From a virus: DNA of 29,015 bases. Positions 18,501-22,753 of this stretch are shown piece after piece. The position numbers and the translations under genes were made by a program. Under the pieces are notes generated by a model. It had not been told where the DNA came from and searched no databases. It worked only from the letters and a program-made list of their open reading frames with translations. Every line of letters starts with the position of its first letter. Positions within the stretch are counted from its first letter, which is position 1. The stretch lies in the IMG/VR virus record IMGVR_UViG_3300013372_002174, positions 1-29,015 of that record; one strand, 5' to 3'.

Positions 18501-19308
18501 TGGCAACTCGAGCAGCCTTCATGCCACCCATAGCCGCAATCCTTGCAGCCGTTGCTGGCGTTGACGCACCCATGGTAAATATCCATTCCGGGAGATCGTA
18601 GGCTATGTAAGATAGGCCAATGGCACCCTTCTGGTTCACCTTCGAGCTAAAGGATTCCTGCCAAGACTTTGCAAGAAGCGGGGCTAAGACTGAATTCTCA
18701 TCATACGTCGCATCACTAAAGTCTCGCGCGGTATTAAACTGGCGCATCTGCGAGTCGATGTCTCCATCATCCTTGCCTACTAGTGCTGAAGCCCAGCTCC
18801 TGAACTTAAACAAGGGGCTACTTGGGTCTTGGGACTCCCAAAGCACTCCATACAGATCCCTAGCGCCTCTGAATAAGCCTTCTGCGGTAGTTGCTCCGAA
18901 TGCTGCCGGGTCGCTAAACGGGCTTGGAAAGTTTGCGACACCTTCGCCAATTTCTTCGACCATCTGACGTGCAGCCGGCTCCATCGTTCCAACCAAGTCG
19001 ATGGTCTTGTCGGCCATGTACTGCTTGTACTTCTTAAACGCAGCCCTGCCGCCATCATCAAATGAAAACTTAAACCCCTTGCCCTCTGGTGACCTGAGGA
19101 AATCTCCGTAGTCCTTACCGGTCCACTCCCTGCTCCTTAGCTCCTTTACCTGTGGGTCTTGCTCCTCCTCGGGGGTGGATTGATCCGAAAAATCAGGGAG
19201 GGCCTGCCTTGCGACGGGAACTCCCTGCCTTGCGAGAAGGTCTCGCGTCTTCTGAATGTCTAGTCCGTCTGAGTTTACTTCTTCTTCGTTACCTTGGGGC
19301 GAGTCCAT
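520..19308 (-). CDS. Giant 6262-residue polyvalent-type phage protein, probably virion-packaged and ejected
   Basis: This is a single uninterrupted reading frame of 6262 codons, about 0.67 MDa by residue count. The N-terminal 480 residues are Ala/Gly/Met-rich with amphipathic or hydrophobic stretches (about 229-262 and 440-480) that might contact a membrane. A HEISH metallopeptidase-like site is at 627-631, with a Glu-rich EEAFA motif at 753. A MPTase-PolyVal-like domain spans about 2253-2640. A segment beginning NGTEWF (4712) and an EEIQSD motif (5154-5159) match a paired module of polyvalent proteins. No polymerase, lysozyme or nuclease motif was recognised elsewhere. Multi-thousand-residue proteins of this mosaic type are known from some podoviruses (Bcep22-like phages, from memory) and are thought to be injected with the DNA to counter the host. 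Here that role is inferred from its position directly after the internal virion genes. The ATG at 19308 overlaps the upstream gene by 20 bases and has no Shine-Dalgarno sequence. Arginine is encoded mostly by AGG near the start, unlike the fibre gene. Confidence 0.8.
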   Translation of the reverse strand: MDSPQGNEEEVNSDGLDIQKTRDLLARQGVPVARQALPDFSDQSTPEEEQDPQVKELRSREWTGKDYGDFLRSPEGKGFKFSFDDGGRAAFKKYKQYMADKTIDLVGTMEPAARQMVEEIGEGVANFPSPFSDPAAFGATTAEGLFRGARDLYGVLWESQDPSSPLFKFRSWASALVGKDDGDIDSQMRQFNTARDFSDATYDENSVLAPLLAKSWQESFSSKVNQKGAIGLSYIAYDLPEWIFTMGASTPATAARIAAMGGMKAARVAKSAKMADSWIQATTSRYQAFGQRVAGGALEATGSAVKAPFKAIYGTSQAATQMAGDYAGNAVRNMATAEIVEAGATLLGSTAVHPAMGFMRSFGAEALGEVMQVAGADMVDRALGKTMVRADSLGATTLERLAAGTAKGADAMSREAQMLAKGINATVGWAPSLSGAALKTAFRDGMFGAALGYANSPSEGTGAGLAMGTAWGGLSGTIRHLHSYSYYTPQDSRVVDNFRDYVVPAFGRIAGPTSMEMAKRFYNHVNSFGDLRTSSIELSHISTLVAHEASLVGEGNVMFFFGKSDQEFSNILAESNVKGSDYDKLMESFRAMGSAAGMFEKVTLNDGTVKRLIAINSDLYKPTTGRHEISHALFRSVVEANAEMDSVIDKETGRYMGDVFNPAYASRIFGTSKDMGVMPDAAWESLMTSYGAARDWNANGKPSDPEMIKRISENAKGFYGGLLSRMRGHLSRGVDMQKMEVVGDFQMATNMAEEAFAYYASGTSNVFPVDKYVKDPAARNLLRSWAENRAARKNSRILSSLEEAGVEIKAKFTNADGSPRMLDDNGNPAIETYMFDDGVVVRTPGMDSWVESVLKQAYARSEVLVSTLDPMRQEAFAKEHGKVHLFKSLPTGGMRLKSPSELDEASQIQANKILSAMQGVSEDVRPVIESMPDGSVKLRLETANAETMAAIQSSGALTPQEFNELSAIVKIAEKNRMGDVTFNVMTGTLLAHSKQVRKAGGVFRLTGSDVPVTYRTFMPYSVEVTLKTHDSEGNPLRAAKGGILIHSVDVAAVNRRLMKTFKRADVRSMFNGNFSEFVDRFNLYVSNQSGLNGAKVPSADLFRAEYGDRAERVRDIMYEAFGGRKRKDDAFINTPQDGYIGGADDPNRPFYTMRFDTLADVKIHPTSWNVHSKVQPFPFVHVQGYDGIARNFQITGFTERDIGNGKKYLKDNNGFEVYETKTGFALYDPFGIKISVFKTAKAAMKRAGAEAAHINEADLQPSSDDMINVSSPHDDALAKLESTTESLNIHVRYQLSGLVKRVKESNHGGKSAVDHLFEYASKDSGARYSNPLGDVESSFSKKFVPLVEILGEAAGDFNTTIEVDGKKYDVSMRDTQIAFADEDTGVARGTEVVGTFQNELLRVDRSWFRHLYNTDKELLSDQLARRMAIAVKYNALHKAGKVNLPTAMTASAIQSYRRMGELMAEAAGGDRDTRDENISKLLAKHGEGMAQLGADIDWSFFEAGDPTKTNRSKQRGQSTSSFNPSTFTKGVISVPDHWQAALNAIEVDESMASLPDIEGMAIGAAIKSAARQAYGDKLGGMPPVYLDVSALTPDPKMRPRIMNALMQAGGRAGEFLEFHSSNTGIRDIQGAIESYLFQAEKHRPTGVDDVEYANANKPMREGIAKQLISDYSAAVKRLAAGGGMFQKSVAGFFDKQGKLRQESGAKKGFITSAVIADFSNPDVQTVVSMTNLFTALREITKEIGKGDRESLADHQRDYIRVLSLIMRVTNDSSLIFHEMRTLDDRGMKPGMSEIRAKSGLFNGGHHQGMDFYTLPPSIGEVVTSTSINGQAKKRNIAYVPVNVNRQPPGRALRIAEERGMHVGSSGIPAMIAAQPKGSSSHAISIADVSHIVGTSTEVRAFMSNTSGKAMSTIDPSSLKRGAGSIIPGGNAWDGIMPPMALQFFASKDGPAKLMAMMPDAKEATKETLLAHMSLAQAMGIMRKVEEDMINGGEIRSGEISSMLKEAGVYGDNMMFVEQVVAGYADTVSSDHNSHMAGVLRIGQYLAAQENYFKHSLDSDSFPSNGSANRLLEKLGVDTAKAPGAGSRYVDMLRQFIRTGSVADVDGDFRMAVRTLDGPVDGQGSIMGVGYGSKKIDSVQSSKLMMLTGSQAIAKLDDIRKREMEKLGLIGRMVDHFGNSYDYFEISDRKAELSLQKFGGRLDGMLTAGIYNADDKLNKLIDQTLDTLVSDSAVPVDASLYDEFYRSFNSKGYTLGDIITHPELYAFYPNLEHTRFELTPNGSTCEASYSPLENVFRISPQAMLVSALGDRLRKRTGGVDIDYQSFMGHDANVEYVRGLLLHEIQHAIQEAEKFYHAGHIYIASDVANFATSGSGYPDRMALAAGAYAASVPNLPILLGGPEPMGILDSPEKQLAPGTGLDEHIVAVMRTYHRNSAKLVSHVRDASGKLEIIQPDDATATKEIQKILNAPVAHALISEFIPRTIAYYTSSRLKAESTMIKVLAGLNDGVMIADAVSYFENIIKTAERNIEEAKLLAQSIKGGDFVAAQRAAVSVSLSKADFDRISVGSRWPASVNALQSYDPTLIRMSSEVSLGASLTVGSIIDEADAIKAPWGFKAANTYMRLLQGVYYGTDPDEIMSNVTADRSRMSESELAASPRKVAENTYERLARLASNNGENLGQNASRIFRNPPKLNMIGGSVGAEKMNVSPFGESANNLFAGGMRMLARASLLGHYVHKANAELMHLGKLMYTSRGWHIGDDGLPVYISETGFLEGSPLLGQFGGDVRNLAANQEQVIRAKHDESAARRNLTEEQRTDLFGNAKDADSEDVIKFGKLLVDKSFIPTQMYQSGDMGFLGGISRDGGKTVTISDIAAAMGAKHVIEEHIGMSSRALNAIYKAEIPEVVESHKIVETFRAAGLSYEDINVAHLDHIEKNFKGVKFTRGELADMIAMIHDVPLLDVSGRGNTIPAIMRDIMSGVDSAEQFRKLYRAAMNPDAPNYYAPCMRAFINESLSGGNSNSDRAIPLRSLLKVDSTTEAGAGRFFLMEAIVETIQFNWNANEYIQRFVGGQAGKDLAKRIANALADRFPEHTDRGGYTDRDDVARMNIRVETSIDAMGQARRGNSSDFITPASAYYRFASRLERLLVELTPFAEKLAQKMEKSIRDTGEVIAGSSHTQRFQEMLAAFYSEALTAGLKDVVVSRVGEDGQKRIELSSREFQMMSQGKRSFYDGVTVNETLVRRGIGSPFMSEGSSGSVLHGLVGGASEAFAASARAYGLQSVMAGTSVHPAVPALSDTAYKPDKVLRNMHRSITFGPSSDVPDTVNITNGDEQIAIGLRSAEGGMNKAEASLSTSLYESKIPNADYDSEVPAYIRHAQFAQRALIIRANDLLKYISSMDGEEGLDRRIQILAGSSRIRGASMRELMLANPDTLRILTEPNIGEQSAKALGFLRMAETIDQQAYNIGLGNVTGIDQGSWDSIPATDRRDAGGYKPQSQAALVRHYTREGALVVTSAYEALGSTMEPHTASLLNGLTSTTASKKQKAIASEPLRVVARTSATGHNLLAEFVREADDEGAERVVNLDYTSADYEQKMLQMRIPRIARILGDFAAEAGTRFSVDREVVTDPGLIRYVVSRSFDSKDSLPTLIHKEYYKNGFIRNIAHTLDGTIPLLAAAQLLEATHLPRNTALSKKLRMWLKADKSRYHWHVAEKAPEVSDSQKLSLISSMSAAMAVMSVAHMRRPFMNSFGDMSSPMSMEVLAKVIGGVATESDNYDFQSMVRMSQGSMLNSMSIDAIKQFATLTGLAETQRTIRSLRKTGVNFNKAELLAIEAAVGTIAKRDVIDRMDANTFIHDVLGINPDTNTLLGGRGDYDLNWAAAKDRLSPLSLKKALATTNNWIDASAYQEVMVKALKGLSEIDGATPIISRNATTGKYTLPHSDNDTKGFVIDSSLHGGSMRGVFRLTDHSSIEPMRMDTSILEPDVREARRWADDAAYEGVGADDLEPGRYMRTNYEPLRAKPYDGGLGAVGAMFMSEDPIDLIEREPVMESGNVQIQFGNQGRSAIPASVIRGFVQESIIGRAQKDGAKTIEIAPAGQQLSYGGLGVSQIGGFNSAEGVLEASAQFHGRGMRSISKTTFQAYGNDKKKQPTMLTMEASRLRGFTQPPPASNYGTGYISDPHRAGEFAPKKGYAWKRLPDGRIMINLTGDHLGYKQDYQVRGAVRAGYGFSLSEGVGYDPNSGLLIPGNMQSQATTSDFLGMMKHPLASAFSQKDPMMMQAIIDSAVRDIRGMHHTRGKIDPMQPVLEGIPGHNLGAMERDQFKAFLLDTRIPIERRAFHAATMNDINGPSSYTSFILPAGTTTENLAAILMAMHVEPTLGGAFVESATRERKHRLNVGHEEIFKGDAKARGIFTMSQMDGDFGIVPSRQSGAYTKGILAGLEDNVQMGLSVDPHLMDDVYLAAHKIISGESGYFLPDTERTLSMNGDTGLAISQMFPGRKDLLAHSWDAKAAHGIKIWKRTNFMKDDNFRAYIVEMNHPSSFGLEGGLQIGKKAIAFKTEAQAIAFSNKLASSMTEASVLRSLAGGDFRVVERPDEGKGSKFFAEAKVREIERLQPSVGFSGELEGTGKYRVGDLDVAMDVQQARQVGKALGRNFHLEFDTPAVKLEQITGSSIPELEDMVRQKVNFGLPQGVMNFGSRAMNAIIRGLPGNNRDFQYLNGTEWFSLLTKNGVSKAEIRQTGLGHLLANNPAAKFSRQDMAEFMAAVYPTMRRSEPAMYLMHAAQQASALGFNPEESVKPLGNNTFVPPFIHDSRLQSRANQLMAVDALLSKRLELTTLYEKVSSEGADEATKAKLVEMVGFIEGHLRSFAEKIGVFRADRIDSVSLSDTIHGKLAEIVAKEGEPFASYDFRQLEQSRHAVNDRIKALASDAAIRAILGPVADEIGPYISSLVSPNMPHAATRPTNALATTLEAGKAIGFGWGSDMEDSLGQSMHYYGSFPYTTYIASPYQAHHQAIVRYADKDGLSDITAYLKEVRDNLKARKEKISRMTPGPELDAEKQKYTSEIALQQTIQRVAAVRLATSKRMAHDDNRNHGTHFEKAMPGSSSMSGGGGAYELGHSRTGWGMMTSALGIDGFATLTGIDPNGDLPLAFRREPISLLEEIQSDIFQKVDKIVPYSDPDMFLPVTLAEQEAFGRSSELTKLNKEYKDLLALANDSSRKAAEQLSTIIGTGTGGISTGTKDFDILSSRLFLDQTDIFQRSMMHEAVPALLRRTGRTAKVPDRIRESISRMTNGQVSPTEVFVYDFDHELIDTIRSYPYFSPENVENAVYEKMKQRMIENITNAEHADLSMRNPRAEQMKEKLLRDMRTIDGVASIAKKQLEMTAAIINRGVEAMRNQGLDALKKELDMLEAAGATGEMHRFVSELVSIGRNSSKIGDLIATHVVRSMIKDEKLATELGGHIDGTGAVDYESLVDRTIERIRKDYADSKSYIGKSVLIILDELKRRPAQARPHSEAAKSFSNVLHESQNALASRFKATIVALDVDTTPQEVGDTLANCPEVKGDFGQVWVRVNPVGQLGLGTAGNVTFRTFDTKEQFVAYAMALKKMGVANSAIHVYTAPYHRHNGSAAGDFAKNVVEIYSAMSGGPKFLEAANRKADEIAAMRKVVKETFSPNKSGHVSMPDGVEDITVFPDVMPFAEDGAYKTSQLIMNVLDSMNHGQHGMGIMDATYQIQRGGGISTPAGWLRIGGSQGHLLSLRDAGMPKDMTMYVSGAILAWEKNTGKSVNGPEGPHSGFFHRLATLEVAQHVGELTGGKVFTHGGQEGKLADHFKIALMALGREAEKAFPDDWMMAYRGRVGTYTGAPINLYGPISNRVHVYEGKKVVNKSNTDKITTKVGSEAGLFVAAGANSNSAGWGYIANYGLPQYALELAVPGSTEAFKLNYSLDSFDRPSVNVDGNWLVLSDASGKVIEKIDQTQASPRQLEAFRERYLRSSKYKGNNWMVRTFLKEFGPAGAYVDFGTISPTSIMKEFAGHFPTGTDESVFGDMDLSRIKEAIRAKYIERGLIGPQLNEKFAGENMPSGMAGDAMAPSRESNKAVTLALIERGMINQDQVGSSTTPMIVADKFELKGAGLQPYGNSINPMNRNIQPLMYRPDPSGTLAAGIEHKAHVDGLVKLFFPRAHLDPAASAAYVIRMTNPLTTTLVHSPLVRSKEEEIQFRRRVMEGIPLMQITGADVNGGESISTNGVKRLAFLLKRREMMPTLERDERR
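3829..5175 (-). other. Polyvalent-protein 'EEIQSD' module with long helical insertion (residues 4712-5160)
   Basis: Two segments that normally sit close together in phage polyvalent proteins are both present. One is NGTEWFSLLTKNGVSKAEIR followed by QTGLGHLL and a basic helix (4712-4763), matching the W..L.K.GV...E.....GL...L pattern. The other contains GHSRTGW (about 5109-5115) and SLLEEIQSDIF, where EEIQSD is 5154-5159, matching the vl-x-IEEIQSDWHQ pattern with IF in place of the usual WH. Between them lie several hundred residues that are mostly charged and helical, including a probable coiled coil at about 4810-4870. A HYYGSFPYTTYIASPY segment at about 4985-5000 may correspond to the usual HW...PN..AH region. 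The biochemical role of this module is not established. Confidence 0.55.
11374..12552 (-). other. MPTase-PolyVal-like domain in the giant protein (about residues 2253-2645)
   Basis: The segment carries the successive hallmarks of the metallopeptidase domain of phage polyvalent proteins. LGDIITHPELYAFYP (His2260 in HPELY) is followed by a strand region with ASYSPLENVFRI, then LLLHEIQHAIQEAEKF with HEIQH at 2341-2345. Much later comes YYGTDPDEIMSN with Glu2635, followed by ADRSRMSE, which matches the usual tail of the domain (Y...P-x-E-x-x-A/S followed by R..MS). In typical members the last acidic ligand follows the HExxH by well under 100 residues, as I recall the family. Here it is 290 residues away, implying a large insertion. 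The family match is fairly confident; activity and substrate are unknown. Confidence 0.7.
17050..17430 (-). other. Metallopeptidase-like site 1 in the giant protein (residues 627-753)
   Basis: Residues 624-633 read TGRHEISHAL, a HExxH zinc-binding signature followed by AL as in many gluzincin-type peptidases. About 120 residues downstream a TNMAEEAFAYYASG segment supplies Glu753/Glu754, a plausible third ligand because Glu followed by a small helix (E-x-x-A) is common in this class. The segments in between are predicted helical by composition. The motif and spacing are seen directly; proteolytic activity is inferred. Possible targets are the giant protein itself or host proteins. A structural prediction placing H627, H631 and E753 or E754 around one site would settle it. 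Confidence 0.5.
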
Positions 19309-20293
19309 CTGGTATATTATTGGTAGATTGCTGGCCTGTGGGGGAGCCAGCTGTAGCCTCAGGTTTATCCTTAAGCTTCTCTAGCACAAGCCCATTCATA
19401 TAGGCAGTGCGAATCAATATTCCACGAAGTTGCTCTCTGGTCTTGTTCAGCTTTACGAGGCCATCGCCGACAGGCTTCAGTAGGTCAATGCTTGCCCTTG
19501 GTAGGGTTGCTTGAATTTGATCCATTTCTACATCCGACACTCCAGCCATACTAACCGATCCGCTCTTTAGGCTAGTCACAACAGTAACAAGCCCCTTCTC
19601 CAGCTGCTCGAGCTGCGATCGGGTGTCGTTAAAGAGAGGACTACCCGGAAGGCTTTTCCAGCCGGGTTTATTGTACAGGTCTTCGATTTGGTCTAGTATG
19701 ACCATGACCTCGCTAGTCTTGGCTGCATTCCTTCGCCAAACTACGGCAGCTTCATCTCCGCTTAGGAATGGAACCGCGCTGACTCCATTGCGGTATATGT
19801 AGTCGCTCATGCTGGTTCGCTTACGCTTACCATCTACACCCATCTCCTCTATGTCGCCGGCTGGCTTAATGCCATAGCTGCCACCCCTGCCCATCTCAAT
19901 GATCTGTCCGTGGGTAAAAATAGATGGGCCGCGCGTCTTTGCTAGCGTTCGGGCCGCACCTATATTGCCCGTAGATGCATATACCTGCTGGGCTATGTAG
20001 GCTGGGTCCATCTGCTTCTCCATTAACTTGGCTTGGTCTGCGGCAGCCTTGGCTTGAAGGGCCTGATCCTTGCCGACGGCAGCTCGGTACGCCGTAGCTT
20101 CGCGCGGGAAGTTCGGGTTCATGAGTTCAGCTGGGTCCTTGCCCATAGCTCTAATTACCTGAGCATCAGACATTTGCGCAGGCGCGTAGCCCTGAGGAGA
20201 CCTATCGGCCGTGTCAGAGTCGTAGTTATCTAGCTGAGACCTAACGGCAGCCGCGAGGACGTCCGGGTCGATATCCTCTGGGTCGTTGATCAT
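19289..20293 (-). CDS. Probable internal virion (ejection) protein, 334 residues
   Basis: The protein is soluble-looking and largely helical, with no enzymatic motif. Residues 65-100 are Ala/Gln/Lys-rich. The C-terminal half (about 185-310) is a run of amphipathic helices containing GSVSMAGVSDVEMDQIQ (245-261). It resembles a helical segment, with a small-residue turn followed by S-D-x-E, found in various phage DNA-transfer or internal virion proteins; this likeness is weak and from pattern memory. The start ATG at 20291-20293 shares a base with the upstream TGA (TGATG), and the end overlaps the giant gene by 20 bases. It is therefore probably co-translated with both neighbours. Position directly before the giant gene suggests that the two act together in ejection or packaging. 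The function call comes from context rather than homology. Confidence 0.6.
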   Translation of the reverse strand: MINDPEDIDPDVLAAAVRSQLDNYDSDTADRSPQGYAPAQMSDAQVIRAMGKDPAELMNPNFPREATAYRAAVGKDQALQAKAAADQAKLMEKQMDPAYIAQQVYASTGNIGAARTLAKTRGPSIFTHGQIIEMGRGGSYGIKPAGDIEEMGVDGKRKRTSMSDYIYRNGVSAVPFLSGDEAAVVWRRNAAKTSEVMVILDQIEDLYNKPGWKSLPGSPLFNDTRSQLEQLEKGLVTVVTSLKSGSVSMAGVSDVEMDQIQATLPRASIDLLKPVGDGLVKLNKTREQLRGILIRTAYMNGLVLEKLKDKPEATAGSPTGQQSTNNIPDGLAPR

Positions 20294-21567
20294 CAGTCGG
20301 CCATTTCGAATTCACCCTTTGCAAGCAATCGGGCCATCTTGTCGCCCATCTTTCCGGTCATGAAAATAGCCTTCTTGCCTGCCTTATCCCGGTAAGGGAA
20401 GGCCAGCGGCTTATCTTCCTTGTATCCATTAGCGCCGTAAAAATCAGCAAGACTTCTGCGGAACTCCTTAAGGCCGGGCTCATCGGAGGTAAGTGAAATA
20501 TCACCCCGGCCCAAGCCTGCTATCGTATCCTTGTGCTTACCCAGTAGCGCATCGTACGCACCAGACCTATGGGTATTTGGCTCTCCGATCATGTCCTTCC
20601 TGTATTTATTAAAGTGGAAGTCCATTGCTGCTTCATAATCTGCATCATCCTGAGGTTCAATAAGTCCCATCATCGGACCGCCACCCTCGGAGTAATAGGT
20701 ATCCCGGAATGCCTTACGCATCTTATCTTTTTCACCCGGCCCATACACCCCGTACGCAGTAAGAGCAGCCACGCCCGCGCCGGTCACAGCCTTCATCTGC
20801 CTGCCTTGAATTTTTTGACGAGCTTCTGCAGCCAAGCCCTTTATCGCGCGCTCGCCGCCGGCAAGCTGACTGGCGTTAGTCCTGTTAGCGTCAAGGGACT
20901 CTTGAAGAATTTGCTCAAGGGGTTTATTACTCTGCGCGGACGCGGCCTCCATGCCAGCCCTAGTCGCAGCTTGGTCAGGGACAGGGGTCCTATTGTTAGC
21001 TACCACTGTGTTAAGGGCGTCAAAGTCAATCTTGCCAGCAGTCTTAGCATCATTGATCTGCTGCATTAGCACTTCAAGTGATCGCTGGTTGCCCATTCCG
21101 GGTACTGACGTCCTTAGAAGCTGCATAAACTTACCAAATCCTGCTGGCTGTGCTACAGTGCCGGCTAGAAGGTTTCCTCCAGCTCGACTTCCCATGTCAG
21201 GAAGCCCTCCTTCGACTGTGGTGCTAAGTTTGCTAAGCGCTTCAGCCAAAGTGTTGGCCCTCTTTGCGTTCGGGTCTCCAAAAACTATTCCTGAGCCCTC
21301 GTCGAGCTTCTGAGTAAAATCAGCGGCAGGGAGGCGATTGTCTGGGTCCAAAAGGTTAGCTTGAATATCAGCCAATCGCTTTGCTTTAGCATCCCTCATG
21401 TCTTTCAACTCCTGCAAGACGGCTGTATCGCGATCAACCACCATGCCCGGACCGCCGACCTGAGGTGCGCCCGGCTTAGGGGCATTATCTTTAAGCCATT
21501 CTTGAAGGAGTAGCGCTTCGGCTTCTTGTTTCTGCTTTTCCGCTTTGGAGTATTTTGTTAGGGCCAT
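20293..21567 (-). CDS. Probable internal virion protein, 424 residues, with one hydrophobic segment
   Basis: The N-terminal 70 residues are a charged helix rich in Lys, Glu and Ala (about 4-26 and 46-72). The middle (about 100-250) is helical and Ala/Gln/Asn-rich. A hydrophobic stretch at about 258-276 (MKAVTGAGVAALTAYGVYGP) could insert in or cross a membrane. The C-terminal 100 residues are charged, with Lys/Asp/Tyr-rich motifs. No known catalytic motif is seen. This is the only clear intergenic start in the block: the ATG at 21565-21567 follows the upstream stop by 28 bases, and that spacer has no Shine-Dalgarno sequence (CACTACCAAA precedes ATG). A single hydrophobic segment in a helical virion protein would suit an ejection-channel component, but that is inference. 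The gene is real by length and context; its role is unproven. Confidence 0.6.
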   Translation of the reverse strand: MALTKYSKAEKQKQEAEALLLQEWLKDNAPKPGAPQVGGPGMVVDRDTAVLQELKDMRDAKAKRLADIQANLLDPDNRLPAADFTQKLDEGSGIVFGDPNAKRANTLAEALSKLSTTVEGGLPDMGSRAGGNLLAGTVAQPAGFGKFMQLLRTSVPGMGNQRSLEVLMQQINDAKTAGKIDFDALNTVVANNRTPVPDQAATRAGMEAASAQSNKPLEQILQESLDANRTNASQLAGGERAIKGLAAEARQKIQGRQMKAVTGAGVAALTAYGVYGPGEKDKMRKAFRDTYYSEGGGPMMGLIEPQDDADYEAAMDFHFNKYRKDMIGEPNTHRSGAYDALLGKHKDTIAGLGRGDISLTSDEPGLKEFRRSLADFYGANGYKEDKPLAFPYRDKAGKKAIFMTGKMGDKMARLLAKGEFEMAD

Positions 21568-21595
21568 TTTGGTAGTGCTGTAAATTGGTTAGGTT

Positions 21596-22753
21596 TTAAT
21601 TGGCGTGGAATCCGGGAATGTCGATAGCAGCGTTGTCGGCAATAGCTTGCTGGCGCTTGGCAGACCATTCCCTAGGATCAACTCCATTGGTAGCCTTAAG
21701 GGCTCGTCGGCTCGTCTCCCTGAGTAGGTCTACGCCCTGAGGACGAGTGTTGGTAAGCTCGCTCTTGATTTGCTGTGGCGTCTTGTATTCGCGTCCGGGC
21801 TGCGGAACGCCCATTCCCATGTAGCTTGGGCCGGCGCCAGCTGCAATGTATGGACTTACCTCGTCCATGAAAAACTCTCCGAAGCGGGCAAACGGCCACG
21901 TCCATTCCTGAGTGTCATTTTGGATGGCCTCTAGGTCATAGTTAGTCCTGTCCATTAGCTCAGCCAGCGCGGATATTCTAGTTGCAGCTGCGGCTATCTT
22001 TTTCTCATCTCCGCTAGACAGGTCAGAGGTCACGGACTCGATACCCTGATCTACATAGCTCTTAAGGTCTCCCCTTATGCCTTCCCATAGCGCGGCGCTC
22101 ATTTTGCCGGGTTCCTGTTGGGCCGTGTTCATGACACGCATAGACTCAACGGCGTTCAGAAGGGTGTTGTATTGGCTGTCTTCGCCAGAATAGCCGCTAA
22201 GCTTTGCTATCTCCCTAAGGTATGGAGACTTCTTCCTATTGGCGTCATGAATCTGCATCTCGGTTAGCTCTCCAGCGATCAAGCTGGCCGGTATAGCACC
22301 AACCTTAGACCATTGAGCTGCGCTAATTGGGGCCTCAATGAGGTTAGTCAGGACAGAGCCGGCGTCTGTTCCGGTTGGAGCTTGCTGCTCTAGCTTTCCA
22401 TTACGCATGGCAACCCTTCCATACGGGTCCTGCCCAGCTCCGGTTGCAGAGCTGGATCCTATCGCGTTAGATACAGTATCTATTCCGGTCAAAAGTGGGC
22501 CAACTCTTTTTTGGGCGGCTTCTTTAAGGAGTAGCGCTGGGAGCTTCAGAGCTTCACCGGCAAGCCCCGGGAAGATGGAGTATTCTGGCTTTACTGAAAA
22601 CCTCCTATCCCTGTCTTGAACCATGCCGGCGGCGATGGCTCTTGTAGACGAAGATTCAGGATCAAGTGGATCAAGGCCCGTTCCACCAGCAAGCCTCAGG
22701 ATTTCCTCATAGGGAAGCCCCGACGTCTTGCTTGATGCGAATGGGTCGTTCAT
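21596..22753 (-). CDS. Probable internal virion protein, 385 residues
   Basis: The protein is mainly helical and rich in Ala, Ser, Glu and Leu. A Leu/Ala-rich stretch lies at about residues 62-82, and a Trp-containing TQEWTWPFARFGEFFMDE segment is in the C-terminal half, followed by a Pro/Gly-rich linker and a charged tail. No family is recognised. The longest frame could begin at TTG 22759, but ATG at 22751-22753 shares its first base with the stop of the upstream gene (TAATG), exactly as at the two preceding junctions. ATG at 22753 is therefore chosen. Its place in a run of five helical proteins between the nozzle-like gene and the giant gene suggests a structural or ejection role. Confidence 0.6.
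   Translation of the reverse strand: MNDPFASSKTSGLPYEEILRLAGGTGLDPLDPESSSTRAIAAGMVQDRDRRFSVKPEYSIFPGLAGEALKLPALLLKEAAQKRVGPLLTGIDTVSNAIGSSSATGAGQDPYGRVAMRNGKLEQQAPTGTDAGSVLTNLIEAPISAAQWSKVGAIPASLIAGELTEMQIHDANRKKSPYLREIAKLSGYSGEDSQYNTLLNAVESMRVMNTAQQEPGKMSAALWEGIRGDLKSYVDQGIESVTSDLSSGDEKKIAAAATRISALAELMDRTNYDLEAIQNDTQEWTWPFARFGEFFMDEVSPYIAAGAGPSYMGMGVPQPGREYKTPQQIKSELTNTRPQGVDLLRETSRRALKATNGVDPREWSAKRQQAIADNAAIDIPGFHAN

Noticed and set aside
520-19308. Giant protein as an N4-type virion RNA polymerase or as a virion lysozyme
   Set aside because: No polymerase or lysozyme/transglycosylase motif was found by eye. The recognised segments are of polyvalent type.
20569-21069. 166-codon plus-strand open frame
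   Set aside because: Antisense to the 424-residue virion protein gene. No start signal, and composition is that of a shadow frame.
21568-21595. 28-base intergenic spacer as a promoter
   Set aside because: It is too short for a clear -35/-10 pair, and no recognisable phage promoter is visible in it. It is recorded only as the longest spacer.
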